NCBI GenBank assembly: GCA_900551335.1
Contig: URVO01000030.1
Coordinates: forward strand, 1 to 10,234
Direction of reading: 5' to 3'
DNA: 10,234 nt
DNA from: an uncultured Phascolarctobacterium sp.
Lineage (GTDB): Bacteria > Bacillota > Negativicutes > Acidaminococcales > Acidaminococcaceae
The stretch's first letter is position 1; each line of letters opens with the position of its first letter. The notes beneath the pieces are model-generated. The model had not been told where the DNA came from, did no database searches, and saw only the letters and a program-made list of their open reading frames with translations. Positions 5,712-10,234 of the stretch are shown here, in pieces. The translations under genes were made by a program, and so were the position numbers.

Positions 5712-6971
5712 TTGAGTAAAAGAAGAGTTGTAGTAACTGGCGTTGGCCCTGTAACTCCTATCGGTATCGGTAAGGAAGCATTCTGGAGCAATCTGGTTGC
5801 TGGTAAATCTGGCATTGGCCCTATTACCCAATTTGATACTACTGATTTCAACGTAAAAATTGCTGGTGAGGTTAAAGATTTTGACTACACCGCTTTCATC
5901 GACAAAAAAGAAGGCAAACGCATGGACCGCGTAACCCACTTTGCAGTTGCTGCTGCTAAGCTGGCTATCGAGGACGCTAAGCTGGATATGACCAAAGAAG
6001 ATCCCCTGCGTTGCGGCGTTTGCGTTGGCAGCGGCATTGGCGGCATCCACACCTTCCTGGAGCAATCCCTGAAGCTGGGTTCCAAAGGCCCTTCCAAAAT
6101 CAGCCCGTTCTTCATCCCGATGGAGATTCCGAACATGTCCGCTGGCCAGATTGCTATTGCAACCGGCCTGAAAGGTCCTAACACTGCTATCGTAACCGCT
6201 TGCGCTACCGGCACCAACTGCATCGGTGATGCTCTGCGCAGCATCCAATATGGCGACGCTGACGTAATGCTGGCTGGCGGCACTGAAGCAGCTGTTTCCC
6301 CGATTGCTATTGCTGGCTTTGCTAACATGAAGGCTCTGTCCACCAACAACGAAAATCCGCAGGCTGCATCCTGCCCGTTCGACAAAAAGCGTGATGGCTT
6401 TGTTATGGGCGAAGGCGCCGGCGTGCTGGTTCTCGAAGAGCTGGAGCATGCTAAGGCTCGTGGCGCACATATCTACGCTGAGCTGGCTGGCTTCGCTATG
6501 AACTGCGACGCTTATCATATCACCGCTCCGGATCCGACCGGCGAAACTCCGGCTGCCTGCATCGCTGCAGCAGTTGCTGACGCTGGCGTTAAACCGGAAG
6601 AGGTTGACTATATCAATGCTCATGGCACCTCTACCCACCGTAATGACCTGGGCGAGACCATTGCCTTCAAGAAGGTATTCGGTGAGCATGCTTATGAACT
6701 GTGCATCAGCTCCAACAAATCCATGATCGGCCATCTGCTGGGTGCTGCCGGCGGCGTTGAAGCTATTGCTACCGTTATGACCATTGAAAACAACATCATT
6801 CCGCCGACCATCAATTATCAGGATAAGGATCTTGATGATCCGGAAGGTCCGCTGGATCTGGATTATGTACCGAACGTAGCTCGCGAAAAGGTTGTTAATG
6901 TTGCACTGAGCGATAACCTGGGCTTTGGCGGTCATAACGCTTCCATCGTTTTCAAAAAATATGTTGACTAA
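5712..6971 (+). CDS. fabF: FabF, 3-oxoacyl-ACP synthase II
   Basis: Elongating condensing enzyme: joins acyl-ACP and malonyl-ACP to make 3-oxoacyl-ACP. At 419 residues it is full length. Catalytic residues are Cys164 ([10 protein letters not shown]), His304 ([12 protein letters not shown]) and His341 ([12 protein letters not shown]), with Lys336 in SNKS. The start is TTG at 5712, 6 bases after GAGGTGA (5699-5705), giving the typical N-terminus [12 protein letters not shown]; there is no nearby ATG. It follows fabK by 17 bases and precedes rnc by 16. The gating loop reads [11 protein letters not shown] where E. coli and B. subtilis have NSFGFGG, so the Phe just before GFGG is Leu403 here. Heavy GCT/CTG codon bias points to high expression. 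Confidence 0.96.
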   Translation: MSKRRVVVTGVGPVTPIGIGKEAFWSNLVAGKSGIGPITQFDTTDFNVKIAGEVKDFDYTAFIDKKEGKRMDRVTHFAVAAAKLAIEDAKLDMTKEDPLRCGVCVGSGIGGIHTFLEQSLKLGSKGPSKISPFFIPMEIPNMSAGQIAIATGLKGPNTAIVTACATGTNCIGDALRSIQYGDADVMLAGGTEAAVSPIAIAGFANMKALSTNNENPQAASCPFDKKRDGFVMGEGAGVLVLEELEHAKARGAHIYAELAGFAMNCDAYHITAPDPTGETPAACIAAAVADAGVKPEEVDYINAHGTSTHRNDLGETIAFKKVFGEHAYELCISSNKSMIGHLLGAAGGVEAIATVMTIENNIIPPTINYQDKDLDDPEGPLDLDYVPNVAREKVVNVALSDNLGFGGHNASIVFKKYVD

Positions 6972-6987
6972 GAAGTAGGGTTGAGAT

Positions 6988-7704
6988 ATGCAGGAAACAC
7001 GTAAACAGCAGCTGCAGAGCTTCTGTCAGGCGCTGGGTGTGCAAATGCATGATTTAGAGCTGCTTGATATGGCTCTGACCCATACATCTTATGCCCATGA
7101 AGCTAAACAGCATCCTAAACCGCAGCATAACGAGCGGATTGAGTTTTTGGGTGATTCCGTGCTCAGCATTATTGTGAGCACATACATGTATAATAATTTT
7201 CCTGAGCTGGCAGAAGGTCAGCTGACGAAGCTGCGCGCGCATCTTGTCTGTGAGATTTCGCTCTTTGAATATGCCAAAAAGATTCATTTGGGCGATTATC
7301 TCAAGCTGGGCAGGGGCGAGGACTTTACCGGCGGCCGTGAGCGTCCTTCCATTCTGGCAGATGCCTTCGAGTCTGTGCTGGGCGCGGTATATCTGGACCA
7401 GGGCATGGAGGTGGCACGCACCTACCTGCTGGGACTGATGCAGCCGGAGATAGACTATATCTGCCGCCATGGTATCTTCAACGACTACAAAACACGTTTG
7501 CAGGAGTATCTGCAGCGCGATGGCGAGGTGGAGATTACCTACAGGCTTTTAGGAAGCTCGGGACCTGAGCATAATAAGGTGTTCACCTCGGAGGTAATTT
7601 TTGAGGGCAAGGTCATTGGCAAAGGCCAGGGCCACTCCAAAAAGGACTCGGAGCAGCACGCTGCTCAGCAGGCTTTGAAGCAATTACACGTGCAGAACAA
7701 ATAG
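6988..7704 (+). CDS. rnc: Ribonuclease III
   Basis: Double-strand-specific endoribonuclease that processes rRNA precursors and structured mRNAs; acts as a dimer with Mg2+. It has 238 residues. The signature NERIEFLGDSVL (48-59) carries Glu49, Glu52 and Asp56, and ADAFESVLG supplies Asp125 and Glu128, the counterparts of the E. coli catalytic Asp114 and Glu117. A C-terminal double-stranded-RNA-binding domain runs from about 165 to 236 (DYKTRLQEYLQ ... GKGQGHSKKDSEQHAAQQAL). The ATG has a modest GTAGGG site at 6975-6980. An rnc gene at the end of a plsX-fab-acp cluster is common in bacteria; smc and ftsY, which often follow in Firmicutes, are not next here. The several hairpins within this operon could be its own substrates, which is inference. 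Confidence 0.96.
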   Translation: MQETRKQQLQSFCQALGVQMHDLELLDMALTHTSYAHEAKQHPKPQHNERIEFLGDSVLSIIVSTYMYNNFPELAEGQLTKLRAHLVCEISLFEYAKKIHLGDYLKLGRGEDFTGGRERPSILADAFESVLGAVYLDQGMEVARTYLLGLMQPEIDYICRHGIFNDYKTRLQEYLQRDGEVEITYRLLGSSGPEHNKVFTSEVIFEGKVIGKGQGHSKKDSEQHAAQQALKQLHVQNK

Positions 7705-7720
7705 CTTTGTAACAAAATTT

Positions 7721-7758
7721 ACGACTTGTGTTGAGATAATCAATGCAAGTCGTTTTTT
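7721..7758 (+). terminator. Intrinsic terminator after rnc
   Basis: ACGACTTGTGTTGA (7721-7734) pairs with TCAATGCAAGTCGT (7740-7753) around loop GATAA, a 14-bp stem with two adjacent G-U pairs, followed by six Ts (7753-7758). It ends the fab-rnc transcript. An upstream AACAAAA run opposite TTTTTTGTT would let it work on the other strand as well. Confidence 0.93.
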
Positions 7759-7759
7759 G

Positions 7760-7788
7760 TTTACAAAAGCATGAACGGATGATATAAT
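7760..7788 (+). promoter_or_regulatory. Sigma-A type promoter of the cyclase-family gene
   Basis: TTTACA (7760-7765), a 17-base spacer and TATAAT (7783-7788), with TG one base before the -10. Only one base departs from the consensus hexamers. The -35 starts two bases after the T-run of the rnc terminator. Transcription would begin near 7795. The leader of about 60 bases has small competing helices: CTAC/GTAG (7796-7807), GGCAA/TTGCC (7807-7822) and the alternative CACTA/TAGTG (7794-7816). I do not recognise a riboswitch class. Confidence 0.88.
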
Positions 7789-7854
7789 AATCCCACTACT
7801 AAGGTAGGCAATAGTGCTTGCCGGATAAATAGAGAGAGTTTGAGGGGGATTATT

Positions 7855-8619
7855 ATGTATAAGCTTTGGAATGTATTGAATGAATTGCAGTCGGACGCGT
7901 ATGCGTGGGTGGAGCTGTCGCATTCTATGAATAATGACAGTCCGGTGTGGGCCGGGATTCCGGAAGGCTCCGTAGAGGTGGCTAAGACGGTTTTCGACTG
8001 GGGCAACCCGATGCTGGAGTGCCTGATTCAGACCTTCAAGTTCCCGGGCCAGTATGGCACGCATATCGACTTCCCGGGACATTTTGCTAAGGGCGAGGCT
8101 TTGTCCGAGGCGTTTGGCGCCGGACATCTGCTGTTTCCGCTGTGCGTGATTGATATTACAGCGAAGGTGGCGCAGGATGTGCATTATGCGGTGACTGTGG
8201 AGGATATCAAGGAATATGAGGCGCAATATGGCGCAATTCCTGAGGGCGCGTTTGTGGCGCTGCGTACTGACTGGTATAAGAACTGGCCGGATATGGACAA
8301 GCTCAGCGGTATCGCTGCAGATGGCAGCGAGAACTTCCCCGGCTGGTCTCTGCCTGCATTGCAATATATTTATGAGGAACGTCACGCTGCCGCCAACGGT
8401 CACGAAACGCTGGATACGGACGCCTCTGTGGAAGCGGCGAAGGCTGGCGACCTGGCGTGCGAGCGCTACGTGCTGAGCCAGGGCAAGGTGCAGATCGAGG
8501 TGCTGGCAAATCTGGATAAGGTGGCACCGGCCGGAGCCTTGTTGGTGGCTGCATGGCCGCGTATTGAAGGGGCGACGGGGCTGCCGGTGCGCGTGTTTGC
8601 GATTACGCCGAAAAAGTAA
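7855..8619 (+). CDS. Cyclase-family metal-dependent hydrolase (KynB/arylformamidase-like), substrate unknown
   Basis: Belongs to the Cyclase superfamily (PF04199 type), whose members include kynurenine formamidase and isatin hydrolase and bind a divalent metal. It has 254 residues from the ATG at 7855, which sits 6 bases after AGGGGG (7843-7848); a TTG at 7840 is in frame but overlaps that site. The metal motif is clear: QYGTHIDFPGHF with His70, Asp72 and His76. A later GHETLDTD block (182-189) and the C-terminal run IEVLANLDKVAPAGALLV followed by GATGLPVRVFA are standard for the family. WxGIPE near the N-terminus resembles the substrate-pocket region of homologues. There is no signal peptide, so it is probably cytosolic. 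It stands alone between its own promoter and a terminator, so neighbours do not reveal the substrate. Family is confident; the reaction is not. Confidence 0.85.
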   Translation: MYKLWNVLNELQSDAYAWVELSHSMNNDSPVWAGIPEGSVEVAKTVFDWGNPMLECLIQTFKFPGQYGTHIDFPGHFAKGEALSEAFGAGHLLFPLCVIDITAKVAQDVHYAVTVEDIKEYEAQYGAIPEGAFVALRTDWYKNWPDMDKLSGIAADGSENFPGWSLPALQYIYEERHAAANGHETLDTDASVEAAKAGDLACERYVLSQGKVQIEVLANLDKVAPAGALLVAAWPRIEGATGLPVRVFAITPKK

Positions 8620-8629
8620 GACCGTGTAT

Positions 8630-8707
8630 AAGGTCACATCTGCTTCACAAAATTTTCTAAGCGTACCTCTAGTACGCTTAGAAAATTTTGCTCGCATCTA
8701 TAACCTT
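8630..8707 (+). repeat. Hairpin repeat, copy 2 (after the cyclase-family gene)
   Basis: The core is a perfect 19-bp stem: CAAAATTTTCTAAGCGTAC (8648-8666) with its exact complement at 8672-8690 around loop CTCTA. It is flanked by CATCTGCTTC (8637-8646) and TCGCATCT (8692-8699), and outside those by AAGGT (8630-8634) opposite ACCTT (8703-8707). Box order and the GTAC-N5-GTAC apex match copy 1 at 3511-3609 (opposite orientation), while stem sequences differ. It begins 11 bases after the cyclase-family stop codon and lacks a U-tract. The remaining gap (8708-8773) shows nothing I can identify. Confidence 0.75.
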
Positions 8708-8773
8708 CTCCACGTTCTTGGACGTCAGAGGTGTAGTATAAGCTCTTTGATATGAGAAACATATAAAGTAAAC

Positions 8774-8814
8774 AAAGCGTATGTAGCTAAAACTATGTAC
8801 GCTTTTTGCTTTTT
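8774..8814 (+). terminator. Intrinsic terminator downstream of the cyclase-family gene
   Basis: AAAGCGTATGTAG (8774-8786) pairs with CTATGTACGCTTT (8793-8805) around loop CTAAAA, 13 bp including two adjacent G-U pairs, followed by a T-run (8803-8807), GC and a second T-run. It lies about 155 bases after the stop codon, beyond the repeat. Confidence 0.88.
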
Positions 8815-8815
8815 G

Positions 8816-8824
8816 TGGTATAAT
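8816..8824 (+). promoter_or_regulatory. Extended -10 promoter of the ComEC-like gene
   Basis: TGGTATAAT: perfect TATAAT (8819-8824) with a TG extension at 8816-8817. The -35 region (about 8796-8801, TGTACG) falls in the terminator stem and is weak. Transcription would start near 8831, about 29 bases before the ATG. Confidence 0.7.
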
Positions 8825-8859
8825 CTAAAGATAGTTACATTATATAGAGGGAGCAGTAT

Positions 8860-9840
8860 ATGAAAAAAATAAAGCTTATTTGTCAAATAGTGGTAGCGTT
8901 TGTCATTGCGCTTTTTGCCTATAACATTTTCTATCAGCCACACAGCGAGAGCGTCAAGGCGCAGGTGAAGCAGAAGCTGCCTGCGGTGCTGCAGCAGGAG
9001 GATGCCGGTAAAAGCTTGCCGGCAGGCAAGCTGCGGATTACCATGCTCAACATCGGCCAGGGAGATGCGCTGCTGCTGCAGGACGGCAAGCAGACGGTGA
9101 TGGTCGACGTGGGCGACAGCCGCGCGAGAAAGTCTAAGGACGGCAGGGTGAGCGACAACGGCGGCAAGGACGCCTTGGTGAAGGCCTTGGACAAGGCTGG
9201 CGTCAAGCGTATCAATACGGTTATTGTTACCCACCATCATTCGGACCATATGGGCAATATTATGTATGTGCGCGGTAAGTACAGCGTGAAGAATATTTAT
9301 GACAGCGGCTATCCCAACAATAATTTTGCTACGTCCGTGAAGCTGCACGAGGATTTGCGCGCAGGCATATATAATAACCGCGTCCTGAAGGCCGGTGATA
9401 CAGTGAAGCTGGGGCAGAATTATTATCTCGAGGTTTTGGCGCCGGGAGATTTTCTTGATAAGAAGCTGTATAAGAACATCAACAATACCAGCCTGGTCAT
9501 GATGCTGCATTATGGCGATTTCAAGATGCTGCTTACCGGTGACGCGGAAAAGGGCGTGGAGGGCGCGCTGGTGCAGAAATATGGCTCCAAGCTGCAGGCA
9601 GATGTGCTCAAGGTGGGGCATCACGGCAGCCAGACGTCGTCTATCTGGCAGTTTGTGCAGGCAGTTAAGCCAAAGTATGCACTCATCAGCTGCGGTCCCT
9701 TTGAGATTTTCCATCATCCGAATAAGGATGTTTTGGGCAGGCTTAAGCAGAGTGGTGCGAAGGCACTGACGACCTTTGACCACGGCAGCATCACCGTGAC
9801 GACGGACGGCAAGAGCTTTGACGTGCAGACGGAGCGGTGA
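8860..9840 (+). CDS. ComEC-like metallo-beta-lactamase-fold hydrolase with N-terminal membrane anchor
   Basis: Metallo-hydrolase of the ComEC/Rec2 C-terminal domain type, here as a stand-alone protein of 326 residues. Residues 1-6 are basic (MKKIKL) and about 7-24 form one hydrophobic helix, so it is probably anchored in or exported across the membrane with the catalytic domain outside. No lipobox is seen. The domain starts near 57 with ITMLNIGQGDALLLQ, followed by MVDVGDS, the metal motif THHHSDHMG (His125, His127, Asp129, His130), LLTGDAE (Asp228), VGHHGSQTSS (His254, His255) and HHPN (285-288). AGAGGGAG at 8846-8853 supports the ATG. The ComEC competence channel segments are absent, so it is not a DNA-uptake pore. 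A nuclease or phosphodiester hydrolase role is plausible by homology to the ComEC domain but unproven. It has its own promoter and no terminator before the next gene. Confidence 0.85.
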   Translation: MKKIKLICQIVVAFVIALFAYNIFYQPHSESVKAQVKQKLPAVLQQEDAGKSLPAGKLRITMLNIGQGDALLLQDGKQTVMVDVGDSRARKSKDGRVSDNGGKDALVKALDKAGVKRINTVIVTHHHSDHMGNIMYVRGKYSVKNIYDSGYPNNNFATSVKLHEDLRAGIYNNRVLKAGDTVKLGQNYYLEVLAPGDFLDKKLYKNINNTSLVMMLHYGDFKMLLTGDAEKGVEGALVQKYGSKLQADVLKVGHHGSQTSSIWQFVQAVKPKYALISCGPFEIFHHPNKDVLGRLKQSGAKALTTFDHGSITVTTDGKSFDVQTER

Positions 9841-9897
9841 GGGGAAAAGAGAATAATTAAGTAAGGAAAAGAAGTGTAAGAAAGTGAGGCGACGCGT

Positions 9898-10234
9898 GTG
9901 CTGATGAATACACCGGAGTATATCTCCATTATCGAAAATATTAAAAGAGAGATCAAGGCCGCCCAGTATCGTGCAGCAGTTCATGTGAATGCAGATATGC
10001 TGCTTCTTTACTATGATATTGGTTGTGTGATCAATGAGCATAAAGCATGGGGTAACAAGTTTATTGATAATCTTGCTGCCGATATTCGTGTGGCCTTTCC
10101 AGAGAGCAAGGGATATTCTGTCCGTAATCTGAAATACATGGCAAAATTCGCCGAGACTTATCCGAATCGTGGATTTGTGCAGACGGTATCTGCACAAATT
10201 CCGTGGTCCCATAATATCTCAATTCTAGAAAAGG
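9898..10234 (+). CDS. DUF1016/YhcG-family PDDEXK nuclease, N-terminal part (3' truncated by window)
   Basis: Frame open from GTG at 9898 to the window end, 112 codons; an in-frame stop lies at 9877. GTG is favoured because GTGAGG (9884-9889) is 8 bases upstream; an in-frame ATG at 9904 is the alternative. The protein matches the DUF1016 N-terminal domain as I know it: IKREIKAAQYRAAVHVNADM, LLYYDIGCVINE, WGNKFIDNLAADIRVAFP, KGYSVRNLKYMAKFAETYP and QIPWSHNISILEK. In this family a C-terminal PDDEXK nuclease domain follows, which would be beyond 10234. Such genes are frequent near type I restriction systems and in defence or mobile islands. The gene starts 57 bases after the ComEC-like stop across a purine-rich gap (9841-9897) with no terminator, so the two may share a transcript. 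Confidence 0.88.
   Translation, partial: MLMNTPEYISIIENIKREIKAAQYRAAVHVNADMLLLYYDIGCVINEHKAWGNKFIDNLAADIRVAFPESKGYSVRNLKYMAKFAETYPNRGFVQTVSAQIPWSHNISILEK

Noticed and set aside
5691..6935. Minus-strand frame of 414 codons opposite fabF
   Set aside because: Produced by the extreme codon bias of fabF. No recognisable motifs and no convincing ribosome binding site.
8718..8768. Second promoter upstream of the terminator at 8774 (TTGGAC with TATAAG; TTGATA with TATAAA)
   Set aside because: Spacers are 13 and 10 bases, far from 17, and no coding sequence follows before the terminator.
8725..10212. Long open frame of about 495 codons on the minus strand over the ComEC-like gene and the DUF1016 gene
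   Set aside because: It is the antisense shadow of two well-supported + strand genes. Its composition (many His, Gln, Leu) resembles no family I know and it would also span the promoter and terminator.

Overview
The window looks chromosomal and comes from a low-to-mid GC Firmicutes-type bacterium. A FapR-family regulator followed by plsX and a fab cluster, strong GGAGG-type ribosome binding sites, TTG starts and U-tract terminators all fit Firmicutes. The mix (FapR plus a FabK-type reductase, and a heavy GCT/CTG codon bias in the fab genes) makes me lean towards the Negativicutes (Acidaminococcaceae/Selenomonadales-like), but that placement is inference from gene content only.

Bases 1-7704 hold a nearly complete type II fatty-acid synthesis operon, all on the + strand: fapR (5' end cut off by the window) - plsX - fabH - fabD - fabG - acpP - fabK - fabF - rnc. 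FabD loads malonate onto ACP. FabH condenses it with acetyl-CoA, FabF runs the elongation rounds, FabG reduces the ketone and the FabK-type flavoenzyme reduces the enoyl group. PlsX passes finished acyl chains to phospholipid synthesis, and FapR senses malonyl-CoA to set expression. The dehydratase (fabZ) and the acetyl-CoA carboxylase genes are not here. The operon is interrupted by three structured gaps: a hairpin after fabH, a complex hairpin repeat with a candidate internal promoter before fabG, and a set of mutually exclusive helices after acpP. rnc ends at a strong terminator, where smc/ftsY often follow in Firmicutes.

Bases 7705-10234 are more accessory in character. First comes a single-gene unit encoding a metal-dependent cyclase/hydrolase-family protein of unknown substrate, with a near-consensus promoter directly abutting the rnc terminator. 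A second copy of the hairpin repeat and a terminator follow. Next is a membrane-anchored ComEC-like metallo-beta-lactamase protein behind an extended -10 promoter. Last is the 5' end of a DUF1016/YhcG-type nuclease gene that runs off the window.

The points most worth a second look are the two-copy hairpin element, whose two outer boxes and GTAC apex are conserved while its stems differ; the fabH-like scrap just upstream of fabK; the four-cysteine cluster in FabK; and the DUF1016 gene, which may mark the edge of a defence or mobile region. I see no CRISPR array, tRNA, rRNA, insertion sequence or complete new multi-gene system. No gene-free stretch exceeds 300 bases; the longest is 240 bases (8620-8859) and its contents are described.
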